A DNA stretch of 64,000 nt, from contig CBDCYN010000036.1 in the NCBI GenBank assembly GCA_965224205.1, positions 41,931-105,930 on the forward strand. The letters are read 5' to 3'. A program made the position numbers and the translations under genes. The notes beneath the pieces were generated by a model. The model searched no databases. It was not told the origin of the DNA and saw only the letters and a program-made list of their open reading frames with translations. Shown one piece after another: positions 1 through 7,498 of this stretch; the stretch's first letter is position 1, and the number at the start of each line of letters is the position of its first letter. The DNA is from CBDCYN01 sp965224205 (GTDB lineage Bacteria > Planctomycetota > Phycisphaerae > Phycisphaerales > Phycisphaeraceae).

Positions 1-79
1 ATATCGCGGGTTCTTTCAATATTTGTGCTTGTTGTTTTGTATATCGTCATGTCAAAATTTCTCGTGACGCCGTCTTAGC

Positions 80-106
80 GAGCCGCGACCGTGAGGGAGC
101 GGGTTT
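80..106 (+). repeat. REP-like intergenic element, copy 1
   Basis: This GC-rich motif (core CCGCGACCGTGAGGGAGCGG) lies in the 177 bases before the stop of the adaptor gene. A related version, CCGCGCACGTAAGCAAGCGG, occurs at 53661-53692, so it appears as a repeat within this window. Similar motifs are recalled as scattered intergenic repeats in planctomycete genomes; that is memory, not a search. Nothing else was recognised in bases 1-177. Confidence 0.45.
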
Positions 107-177
107 CAACACCAATAAGCCTCTGGCCCGCTCCTCGCTTTGTCTGCCATACCCGAAATGGAAGCATCAGCCGAACA

Positions 178-1704
178 CTAATCATCTGGTTCAAGTTCAC
201 TTTCGATTTCGATGCGCTGGCCGTCATAAAGCTCTGCATCGGGTTCGGCGACCAGCACATCACCGGGGGCCAGACCGTCGATGACCGCCACCCACCCATC
301 GCCGCGCTGCTGGCCGAGTCGCACCGGTCTGCGGCTTAGCTGCGAACCGTCCGGTGTGACGAGCCAGACATGGGCACTGTCCCCGTCGCCGCGTACCACC
401 AGCCGTGGGGCGTAGACCGTGAACGATGACGACGATGAGGCTGCATCATCGCGATCAGTTGATGAGGCTAAAAATTTTACCCGCGCGAGCATGTCCGGCT
501 TGAGCAGCGGGGAGGGGGCGTCGATCGCGACCTTGACCTCCACGGTGTTCTTGCTGATGTCAGCCTGATGGACGAACCGGGTCACCCGCCCGGCGAACGC
601 TTGATCCGCCAAAACATCAATGGTGACACGCGCCTCTTGCCCGATGCTAACCTTCGCGGCATCGGCCAGGGGGACGTCGACGCGCACCTGAAGACGGGCT
701 GGGTCGTACACGTGCACGATGTGGGCCGAGTCGGGAGAGTCCATGTTGAACATCACCTTCGCCCCCGGCGCGACGAGGCGCCGCATCACGGTACCGGAAA
801 CGGGGCTGACGACCTTCATCCTCGATAGCCGCAGCTGGGCTTCGTCTAGCGCGGCTTGGGCTTCATCCACCGAGGCTCGGGCTTCATCTAAGGTCTTCTT
901 GAGGCTCACCCGCAGCCTCAGGTCGACCTGGGCGGCCTTGAGTTCGGCGGCGTATTGATCGGCCTTGGCTTCGATGACGGGCCGTTGCTTGCGCGTGGCT
1001 TCGAGCTGCGCACGCTGAGCGTCGAGCTGGAACTGGGCTTGCTCAACTTGAAGCGGGGACACGGCGGTGGGCCCTAATTGGCTGACCCGGTCGTAAGCGG
1101 CTTGGGCTTCGCGGAGCTTGGCTTCGTGTTGAGCGATGGCCGCGTCGAGCTGGACAAGCTTGGCGCGTGACTCGGCCAAGAGCGACCGGTTGACCGCCAC
1201 CGCGCGTTCCAGGGTGACGGGGTTGTCCCAATCGGTCTGTGCGGCGGTAAGCAGGGCTTGGCGTCGGCTCAGTTCGGCTTGGGCCCTTGCGACTGCCAGG
1301 CGTGCCTCGTCATTGACCATTTCGGCAACGATCTGGCCGGCTTGGATCGTCTGACCCTCGAGGGCCGAGACCTTGTCAACCACGCCGTGGGTTAACGCGG
1401 TGACGAAAACAGGATACGGGTCTGGCTCGATCCATCCCGGGGCTTGGACGCTGACCGTCGCCGAGATGGGCGCTGTTGCGGGGTCTTGTTGGCCACGTTC
1501 TTTGGCCACCACACGCACCACGCGGACCGGCGTGGCCGGCCACAACGCGTCACGAGCCGCGTAGCCTAGCAGGCTGCCGGTCAGACACAGGATCGCCAAT
1601 GGAATCAGGACACGGGTAAGCCACCGTCGCTTCGGGGGTGGTATATGCAGTGGCATCGATTCACCGCTGGTCGCGGCGGGCGACAAGGCGCGGATATCCA
1701 CCAT
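178..1704 (-). CDS. HlyD-type periplasmic adaptor subunit of an efflux or secretion system
   Basis: The product is a membrane-fusion protein of about 508 residues that should bridge an inner-membrane transporter and the outer envelope. A cytoplasmic N-terminal stretch leads into one membrane segment (VLIPLAILCLTGSLLGY). A split lipoyl-like domain (ALTHGVVDKVSALEGQTI, later VVSPVSGTVMRRLVAPGAKV) flanks a long Ala/Gln/Arg-rich coiled-coil hairpin, followed by the beta-barrel (PLADAAKVSIGQEARVTID) and a C-terminal membrane-proximal domain. The start at 1704 was chosen because GAGG precedes it by a few bases; an upstream in-frame start at 1782 would add 26 basic residues with no such site. The transporter gene is not in the window and may lie to the left. 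The substrate is unknown; the Cys/His-rich neighbour hints at a metal but does not show it. Confidence 0.85.
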   Translation of the reverse strand: MVDIRALSPAATSGESMPLHIPPPKRRWLTRVLIPLAILCLTGSLLGYAARDALWPATPVRVVRVVAKERGQQDPATAPISATVSVQAPGWIEPDPYPVFVTALTHGVVDKVSALEGQTIQAGQIVAEMVNDEARLAVARAQAELSRRQALLTAAQTDWDNPVTLERAVAVNRSLLAESRAKLVQLDAAIAQHEAKLREAQAAYDRVSQLGPTAVSPLQVEQAQFQLDAQRAQLEATRKQRPVIEAKADQYAAELKAAQVDLRLRVSLKKTLDEARASVDEAQAALDEAQLRLSRMKVVSPVSGTVMRRLVAPGAKVMFNMDSPDSAHIVHVYDPARLQVRVDVPLADAAKVSIGQEARVTIDVLADQAFAGRVTRFVHQADISKNTVEVKVAIDAPSPLLKPDMLARVKFLASSTDRDDAASSSSSFTVYAPRLVVRGDGDSAHVWLVTPDGSQLSRRPVRLGQQRGDGWVAVIDGLAPGDVLVAEPDAELYDGQRIEIESELEPDD

Positions 1705-1837
1705 GGGGACCTCAATTTTTAGAATATCAATAGACCTACGTCGATACGGGCGCCGCAGAGCGCGGCCAAGCCAAATCGACAACGATCGGATTGTGCGTCA
1801 CGGCTTATGAACAACAGCGAGGCACAAAAGTGTAGTT

Positions 1838-2260
1838 TTACCCGATTGGAGGTCTTATCAACGGGTCACGCCAGGTGGGGCTAACCGACAACTGGTCTGC
1901 CGGCGATGTGGTATCTATAACTTGCTCAATCAACAAAGGCCGGGACTCATCGATCAGGCCGAGGGTTACCCCGCCGCCGATCATGACGCAGCAGGAACAA
2001 TCGTCTGACGTTCCACACGGGTTGGGATCCGTATGGGGCAAGGCGGGCTTGCTGGTGGTTTGCACCTGGTGATCTGAGGTGAGCTGGGCATCACCGCAGC
2101 ATCCAAGATCGCGGGCAGGTGATGTCATAGGGCACGCGTCCCCACATCCATGTGCCGCAGCATGGCGGTTAGGACTCGTCCACGCAGCGACGAAAAGCGA
2201 CGCAACCATTAACAAAATGGTCAGTGCCCATGCTCGGGATTTATCTGTGGTGCGCAACAT
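1838..2260 (-). CDS. small exported Cys/His-rich protein, function unknown
   Basis: This is a 140-residue protein with an N-terminal hydrophobic segment (WALTILLMVASLFVAAW) typical of a signal peptide. The mature part has Cys/His clusters (HAAAHGCGDACPM, LGCCGDAQ, NPCGTSDDCSCC) followed by a Pro-rich tail. Such spacing could bind metal or form disulfides. It lies 133 bases upstream of the adaptor gene in the same direction and may be cotranscribed with it. No family was recognised. No Shine-Dalgarno sequence precedes the ATG; instead TATAAC sits 8 bases upstream. Confidence 0.6.
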   Translation of the reverse strand: MLRTTDKSRAWALTILLMVASLFVAAWTSPNRHAAAHGCGDACPMTSPARDLGCCGDAQLTSDHQVQTTSKPALPHTDPNPCGTSDDCSCCVMIGGGVTLGLIDESRPLLIEQVIDTTSPADQLSVSPTWRDPLIRPPIG

Positions 2261-2268
2261 TAGTTTCG

Positions 2269-2274
2269 GTTATA
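2269..2274 (-). promoter_or_regulatory. candidate -10 hexamer of the Cys/His-rich gene
   Basis: TATAAC lies 8 bases before the ATG at 2260. The expected transcription start would fall at or next to the start codon. No convincing -35 hexamer was seen. Confidence 0.35.
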
Positions 2275-2401
2275 GATCCTATCGGACCGCATCGATGGTT
2301 ACATGATCGGACGGTCCGTTTCCACTAGATTATACCTAAGCCGACTCGTTGGAGTTCATGACAATCGCTAGAAAACGTCTTTTTGTGAATGCTTAATGAT
2401 T

Positions 2402-2448
2402 ATACGCATCGCGTATCAAAGTACCGCGTCGAGTATGCGTTGGATACC
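2402..2448 (+). repeat. intergenic palindromic repeat, copy A
   Basis: The copy starts with the perfect palindrome ATACGC-ATC-GCGTAT (2402-2416) and continues with CAAAGTACCGCGTCG and a GTATGCGTTGG tail. It lies between the divergent Cys/His-rich gene and panB. Copies B (3723-3766, inverted), C (57631-57667) and D (57722-57746, inverted) share parts of it. The rest of the 2261-2574 gap holds the two candidate promoters and nothing else recognised. Confidence 0.65.
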
Positions 2449-2562
2449 GACCCCCCCCTGCCGCGTACATGAGTCACGCTGTATTTTCATCCGGGATCGG
2501 TATAGGCCGCCTCGGGTTTCTGCTTCATGAAAAAGAGTAGCCGGTGATCCAGGCTGATTTCC

Positions 2563-2568
2563 TATAAT
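2563..2568 (+). promoter_or_regulatory. candidate -10 hexamer of panB (leaderless)
   Basis: A perfect TATAAT ends 6 bases before the panB ATG at 2575. There is no purine-rich ribosome-binding site, so the transcript probably begins at the A of the ATG. No clear TTGACA-like -35 element was found at 16-18 bases upstream. Confidence 0.5.
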
Positions 2569-2574
2569 CCGTTG

Positions 2575-3411
2575 ATGACAAAACGCGATATTGAAACCCC
2601 CGTGACCCTGAAGACCCTCCGCCGATGGGTCGCCGCCGGTCAGCGGTTCGCGATGCTCACCTGTTACGACGCGACCACGGCGCGGTGGCTGTGGCAGGGC
2701 GGGGTGCGGTGCCTGCTCGTGGGCGACACCGCGGCTCAGATGGTCCTGGGTTATGACACCACACTGCCCGCGGAGATGGGATTCATGGTGCAGATCACCG
2801 CGGCGGTCAAACGGGGTGCCCCGCTGGCGTTTGTGATGGCGGATATGCCATGGGGCAGCTATCAGTGCGGCGATGACGAGGCGGTGCGTAACGCGATCCG
2901 TTTCCTCAAAGACGGCTGCGCCGATGCCGTGAAGCTGGAGGTGGGCCCAGATCATGTGCCCCTGATCGGTCGATTAGCGCGTGAGGGCGTCCCCGTAGTG
3001 GCGCACATCGGTTCACGGCCTCAACACGTGCGGGCCCAAGGCGGTTACCGGGTCGTCGGTAAAACCCCCGAAGAAGCGGATCAGGTCGTGGAGACCGCCG
3101 CCGCGATGGTCGAACAAGCAGCGGTGATGGTCCTCGTCGAGGCCGTTCCAGCCGCAACCACCCAGCGGATCGTAGAAGTGGTCGGTTCATCCACACGTCC
3201 CGACGGTTTACCGGGAACGGTGCCGGTGATCGGTTGCGGAGCGGGGCCGGCCTGTCATGGACAGGTCGTGGTCGTCCACGATCTGTTGGGTTTAAGCCCG
3301 TGGCAGCCGCCGTTCGCTAAACCCTTGATGGACCTGGGTTCACAAATCGCCCACGCCGCCAGCCAATGGGTCGATCTCGTGGATCGCCGGTCAGAGAGCG
3401 TTCATCGATAA
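2575..3411 (+). CDS. panB: 3-methyl-2-oxobutanoate hydroxymethyltransferase
   Basis: PanB transfers a hydroxymethyl group from methylene-tetrahydrofolate to alpha-ketoisovalerate, the first committed step of pantothenate and CoA synthesis in the cytosol. The 278-residue product has the family signatures in order: FAMLTCYDATTARW near the N-terminus, the metal-binding LVGDTAAQMVLGYDTTLP, FVMADMPWGSYQ, DAVKLEVG with the substrate lysine, the catalytic-glutamate segment VLVEAVPA, and IGCGAGPACHGQVVVVHDLLG. The length is close to the usual 260-280. ATG 2575 was preferred to the in-frame TTG at 2572 because a TATAAT box ends 6 bases before it. The gene stands alone between two inverted copies of an intergenic repeat; panC and panD are not nearby. 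Confidence 0.95.
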   Translation: MTKRDIETPVTLKTLRRWVAAGQRFAMLTCYDATTARWLWQGGVRCLLVGDTAAQMVLGYDTTLPAEMGFMVQITAAVKRGAPLAFVMADMPWGSYQCGDDEAVRNAIRFLKDGCADAVKLEVGPDHVPLIGRLAREGVPVVAHIGSRPQHVRAQGGYRVVGKTPEEADQVVETAAAMVEQAAVMVLVEAVPAATTQRIVEVVGSSTRPDGLPGTVPVIGCGAGPACHGQVVVVHDLLGLSPWQPPFAKPLMDLGSQIAHAASQWVDLVDRRSESVHR

Positions 3412-3859
3412 CCCGCATGCAGGCTATAAACATGGATGGTTCTCATCTTAATTCTTCTCATCGATACTGGGCGTGACGGTGAACCGATAAAGGTGGTGGC
3501 CGTATGATCATTGATCACGCTTAGCCCACGATAGACGCCTCCTCCTGGGGTGCCCAGGGCATAGCGGACAGGTGGCGATGGTCGGATCGCACATGGAGGG
3601 TTTCTGGGGGTTTTTCCCTGGAGTTTTTCCGGTTTTTGAGCTGATTTATGATGAAAAATCAAAAAATTACCCGTCTCGGGTGAAATTGAGGCATGATATC
3701 GTATGCGTGGCAGATAAACTTCTGGTGCCCAGTGCGTACCCGACGCGGTAACTTTGATACGCGATGAGTCATAGATTAATCGATCCAAGCTCTACTCAGT
3801 TCGATCGAGATAATGTTCAGCCGCTGGATTAAGCCAGACGGCGATACAGGAGCACACTG
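3412..3859. other. 448-base gap between panB and htrA
   Basis: No gene was recognised here. The gap holds repeat copy B at 3723-3766 and a T/G-rich run of GGxGTTTTTCC-like units around 3600-3645. Its 3' end carries the htrA ribosome-binding site AGGAG at about 3848-3852, 7 bases before the ATG. No classical terminator was seen after panB. Confidence 0.5.
3723..3766 (-). repeat. intergenic palindromic repeat, copy B
   Basis: Read on the minus strand it gives CATCGCGTATCAAAGT, TACCGCGTCGGGTACGC and CTGGGCACCA, matching copy A over about 44 bases with a one-base insertion and a few transitions. The left arm of the palindrome is degraded here. With copy A it flanks panB in inverted orientation. 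Confidence 0.6.
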
Positions 3860-5444
3860 ATGCGACGGATTCATTGGTACGGCCCGACGGTTGTCTTGCT
3901 GGTCACCACTCTTCTGGTCATGATCACGGGGCCGCATCTGGCTCGCAGGATCGCCTGGGCCAGTACCGAGTCTCGGATCGCCTTGGTCAAGCGGAATCTT
4001 GCGGGCGATCCGTCTTTGGCACAGCTCAGCGAATCGTTCCGGGAAGTCGCCGAGGTCGTGGCCCCGAGTGTGGTACATATCGAGATCTCCGCGAAAGATC
4101 CTTCAGACGCCAGAAAACTGCTCCGCCCTTTTCTGCCCCCACGCGGGTTCCGCCTCGACCCGTATTGGTGGCGAGACCGTCACGGGGACGAGCCTGAGGA
4201 ACGGGCCCCAGACGATGACGGGGAAGATTACGATCAATACAACGTCCCGCTCGATGTGTCGACCGGGTCGGGGTGGGTGTACGACCGAGACGGGCACATC
4301 GTGACCAACAACCACGTGGTCGAAAACGCCGATGTCATCACCGTCCGCTTTCAAGACGGGTCCCAGCACAAGGCCGAAGTGGTCGGCAGAGACCCGAAGA
4401 CCGATACCGCCGTAATCCGGGTCGACACGAAAGACCTCCACCCCGCGACCATCGCTGACGAACCGGTCGAACAGGGCGACATTGTCTTCGCGTTCGGGTC
4501 ACCGTTCGAGTTTGAGTTCTCGATGAGCCAGGGGATCGTCTCGGGGCAAGGGCAGACGCCTGCACATCCTCGACCGACATCAGGGTTATGAGAACTTCAT
4601 CCAGACCGACGCGGCGATCAACCCCGGCAACTCCGGTGGGCCGCTGACCAACATCTACGGCCAGGTCGTGGGCATGAACACCGCGATCGCCACCGGTACC
4701 GGGTCGTACAACGGCTTAGGGTTCGCGATCCCCGCAGGGATGGTCAAGAACGTGGTGGACCAGCTGATCGAGAACGGGCGGGTCAGCCGCGGATACCTGG
4801 GGATCATCATCGCCGACCTACCCCCGAAACTGGCCAAAACGTTCGGCTACGACGGCCGCGGGGTATTGGTCGATAACCCGCTGGAAGACGGCCCGGCAGG
4901 GGAAGCCGGGATCGAACGTGGCGATATCATCACCAAGATCAATGGCCAAGCGGTTGACAACCCCGACGAGCTGCGGCGAAAGGTCGCTTCGATCCCCCCG
5001 GGGACCGAAATGGACGTCGAGATCTTCCGCAATGGTCAATACCGCACTTATGAAGTCACGCTCGCGGAGTTCCCTGAGGACCCATCTCTGGCACGCGGCA
5101 CCTCCCGCTCAGCCCCGGATCAGCCCAAGAATAAAGCCCAGACCCGGATCCTCCGCAAGCTCGGGTTTGAGTCGGTGCAGACCCTCACCGAGTCGCTGGC
5201 GAAGCGGCTTGAGATTGATTACGTTCCCGGTGTGTTGGTCCGGGCCCTACGCCCGCGGTCTACAGCCGCCGAAGCGGGGATCCGCCCTAAAGACATTATT
5301 ACCAATGTCATGGGCGTGAACGTTGAAACAATCGCCCAGCTGGTCGACGAACTCAATAAACACGACCTGACAAAGGGCATCCGTGTCAGCATCTTGCACC
5401 GTGACACCCCGAGATTCGTATTCCTGGAGCTACCGAAACATTAG
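3860..5444 (+). pseudogene. Do/HtrA-family periplasmic serine protease, split by a one-base frameshift
   Basis: HtrA proteases degrade or refold misfolded envelope proteins. The first reading frame (3860-4591) encodes an N-terminal hydrophobic signal segment and the catalytic His (NNHVV, residue 152) and Asp (KTDTAVI, residue 182). The second frame (codons from 4554 to the stop at 5442-5444) carries the nucleophile in NPGNSGGPL, then two PDZ domains (YLGIIIADLPPKLAKTFGYD to FRNGQ; VLVRALRPRSTAAEAGIRPKD to the C-terminus). Skipping one base near 4553 (context GGGGCAAGGGCAGA) gives a continuous protein of about 527 residues, with Ser at about 258; the 30- and 76-residue spacings of the triad match the family. 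As read, neither half has a full triad. This could be a real mutation, a sequencing error or, less likely, programmed shifting. The stop codon TAG is made by the target TA plus the G of the adjoining insertion sequence. AGGAG precedes the start by 7 bases. Confidence 0.85.
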
Positions 5445-5455
5445 AGCATCTGGCA

Positions 5456-6103
5456 TCAATGTTCTCCATAGCCACAGGCTTGAAAGTAGTTGGGGCATTC
5501 TGTGGGGTGAACGGCTCGCAGGGCATCGGCGATGGCGTCGTTCAAGGCGTCGAACGTCTTGGCGCTGACCCGACGTAGCCACGCTTTGACTTTGCTCCAC
5601 AGCTTTTCGATCGGGTTGAGGTCGGGCGAGTAAGGCGGCAAGTACCAAAGGTCCGCGCCGGCCGCTTCGATCGCCTCACGGATCCCCGCGCCTTTGTGCG
5701 ACGAGAGATTGTCCATCACCACGACATCCCCGGGCCGCAGCGACGGGGCCAAGAACTGCTGTGTATAAGCCAGGAACGTTGCCGCGTCCATCGGACCGTC
5801 GACCACCACCGTCGCGCCTTGGATCACGCCGTCGAGCCGGATGGCACTGAGCATCGTCATGGTTTTCCAGTGGCCGTCCGGGGTGTGATCCACGCAGCGC
5901 TCGCCGATCGGCGACCGGCCGTACAGCCGGGTCATGTTGGTCTTGGCCCCGGATTCATCGAGGAAAACAAACGAACCCGGGTCCACGAACCGCCGGGCGA
6001 TCATGAAGCTTCGCCGACGTCGAGCCACGTCCGGACGTTCTTGTTCGGCGGCGATCAGCGACTTCTTTTTAAGGATAGCCCCAGACGCTTCAACGCCCGG
6101 CAC
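5456..6103 (-). CDS. IS630-family transposase, orfB catalytic part (IS-A1)
   Basis: This 215-residue frame holds the DDE domain: VFLDESGAK (first Asp), VVVMDNLSSHKG (second Asp) and SPDLNPIEKLWSKVK (Glu). It lacks its own HTH and overlaps orfA in the -1 frame, so the active enzyme is presumably an orfAB fusion of about 311 residues made by ribosomal slippage at the run CTTAAAAAG. The only protein difference noticed from the copy in IS-A2 is Gly versus Asp in VIQGATVVVDG. Confidence 0.85.
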   Translation of the reverse strand: MPGVEASGAILKKKSLIAAEQERPDVARRRRSFMIARRFVDPGSFVFLDESGAKTNMTRLYGRSPIGERCVDHTPDGHWKTMTMLSAIRLDGVIQGATVVVDGPMDAATFLAYTQQFLAPSLRPGDVVVMDNLSSHKGAGIREAIEAAGADLWYLPPYSPDLNPIEKLWSKVKAWLRRVSAKTFDALNDAIADALRAVHPTECPNYFQACGYGEH

Positions 6104-6390
6104 ACCGTCGATTCGACCACCCGCACGCTCAGCAGAGGCATCAGCTGCTTGGCCGTGATCCCCGGCTGGGCCGCGACCCTCTCACGCAAGATCTGCTCAT
6201 CAGCCGCCGTGAGCTTCACCGGCCCCTTGGGCCCCGGCACGCCCGGCGACAACTCCCCTCGTCGATGTCGACCCAGCCAGTCGCGCACCGTCGGCCGCGC
6301 CACGGAAAACCGCTTTGCCACCGAAGCGATCGGTTCACCCGACCCCGCCGCCACGACCACCCGCTGCCGCAAGTCCATCGAATAGGTCAT
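6055..6390 (-). CDS. IS630-family transposase, orfA DNA-binding part (IS-A1)
   Basis: This N-terminal HTH region begins MTYSMDLRQRVV and contains VAKRFSVARPTVRDWL. The start at 6390 was chosen because GGAGG lies 8 bases upstream; the open frame extends 9 codons further. The frame ends in LSLKRSR just after the slippery run, where it overlaps orfB. Confidence 0.8.
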   Translation of the reverse strand: MTYSMDLRQRVVVAAGSGEPIASVAKRFSVARPTVRDWLGRHRRGELSPGVPGPKGPVKLTAADEQILRERVAAQPGITAKQLMPLLSVRVVESTVCRALKRLGLSLKRSR

Positions 6391-6469
6391 GACCTTGGCC
6401 TCCATGCCAGAAATCACACTTATCGGTCAAAGAAGATTATTTACGCCAATGGCTATAGAGCGTTTTGCG

Positions 6470-7117
6470 TCAATAATCGCCATATCCGCAAGAGGTGAAG
6501 TAGTTTTGGCACTCGGTGGGCGTGACGTCTGTCAGGGCATCGGCGATGGCGTCTTGGAGCGTGCCGAAGGTCTTGGCGGCGACGCGGCGTAGCCACGCCT
6601 TGACCTTGCTCCACAGCTTCTCGATCGGGTTCAGGTCCGGGCTGTACGGGGGCAGGTACCCCAGGTCGGCGTCGACGGCCTCGATCGCTTCGCGCACCGC
6701 GGCGGCTTGGTGACTCGAGAGATTGTCCATCACGACCACGTCACCCGGGCGCAACGACGGGGCCAAGAACTGCTGGGTGTAGGCCAGGAACGTCGCCGAG
6801 TTCATCGGGCCATCGACCACGACCGTCGCACCTTGGATCACCCCGTCGAGCCGGATCGCGCTGAGCATCGTGAGCGTCTTCCAGCGGCCGTGCAGGGTGC
6901 GGTCCACGCAACGCTGCCCGATCGGCGACCAGCCATACAGCCGGGTCATATCCGTCTTGGCCCCAGATTCGTCGAGGAAAACCAGATGGGCCGGGTCCAC
7001 GAACCGCCGGGCGATCGTGAAGTTGTGGCGGCGTTGGGCCACGTCGGGGCGATCTTGCTCGGCGGCGATCAGCGACTTCTTTTGAGCGACAGCCCCAGCC
7101 GCTTCAACGCCCGGCAC
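6470..7117 (-). CDS. IS630-family transposase, orfB catalytic part (IS-B)
   Basis: This 215-residue DDE domain has LVFLDESGAKTDMTRL, VVVMDNLSSHQA and SPDLNPIEKLWSKVKAW. It is homologous to the IS-A orfB but diverged at many positions, such as the C-terminus QNYFTSCGYGDY. It overlaps orfA out of frame. Confidence 0.85.
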   Translation of the reverse strand: MPGVEAAGAVAQKKSLIAAEQDRPDVAQRRHNFTIARRFVDPAHLVFLDESGAKTDMTRLYGWSPIGQRCVDRTLHGRWKTLTMLSAIRLDGVIQGATVVVDGPMNSATFLAYTQQFLAPSLRPGDVVVMDNLSSHQAAAVREAIEAVDADLGYLPPYSPDLNPIEKLWSKVKAWLRRVAAKTFGTLQDAIADALTDVTPTECQNYFTSCGYGDY

Positions 7118-7404
7118 ACCGTCGATTCCACGACGCCCAGGTTCAGCATCGCCCTCAACTGCTTGGCCGTGATCCCCGGCTTGGCCGCCACCGCCTCACG
7201 CATCCGTTGCTCATCGGCCGCCGTAAGCTTGACCGACCCCTTGGGCCCCGGCACCCCCGGCGTCAACACGCCCCGGCGGTGCCGATCACACCAGTCGCGA
7301 ACCGTCGACCTCGCCACCCGAAACTGTCGTGATACCCCCGTGATCGTCTGACCCGACTCGGCGGCCCATACCACCCGCTTACGTAGATCCATCGAATACG
7401 CCAT
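7069..7404 (-). CDS. IS630-family transposase, orfA DNA-binding part (IS-B)
   Basis: This 111-residue HTH part begins MAYSMDLRKRVV, with GGAGG 8 bases before the ATG, and contains VSRQFRVARSTVRDW. It ends LSLKRSR at the overlap with orfB. The overlap here reads CTCAAAAGAAG and lacks the longer A run of IS-A, so slippage may be less efficient. Confidence 0.8.
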   Translation of the reverse strand: MAYSMDLRKRVVWAAESGQTITGVSRQFRVARSTVRDWCDRHRRGVLTPGVPGPKGSVKLTAADEQRMREAVAAKPGITAKQLRAMLNLGVVESTVCRALKRLGLSLKRSR

Positions 7405-7498
7405 GACCTTGGCCTCCTTGCCAGAAATCTCTCTTATCGGCCAGCGGCGATTAATTACGCCAAGCGCTCTAGGTAGTCGTCCCTGAAAAAGCCCTTTT

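Larger units (their letters stand above)
5444..6455 (-). mobile_element. IS630-family element, copy 1 (IS-A1)
   Basis: This 1012-bp element is bounded by TA dinucleotides at 5442-5443 and 6456-6457, the usual IS630 target duplication. Its ends are imperfect inverted repeats (GAGCATCTGGCATCAATG at the left; TAGCCATTGGCGTAAATAA at the right, read inward). It carries overlapping orfA and orfB. IS-A2 at 8897-9908 is the same length, opposite in orientation and nearly identical. The left end abuts the htrA stop codon and the right end abuts the related element IS-B. Confidence 0.85.
6458..7469 (-). mobile_element. IS630-family element IS-B
   Basis: This 1012-bp relative of IS-A is bounded by TA at 6456-6457 and 7470-7471. 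Its terminal inverted repeats match at 20 of 24 positions (GAGCGTTTTGCGTCAATAA at the left, GAGCGCTTGGCGTAATTAA at the right, both ending ATCGCC). It has the same orfA/orfB organisation as IS-A but clearly diverged protein sequence. Confidence 0.85.

Noticed and set aside
6707..7351. Plus-strand frames of 200-230 codons within the IS630 elements
   Set aside because: They are antisense to the transposase genes, which have DDE motifs and ribosome-binding sites on the other strand.
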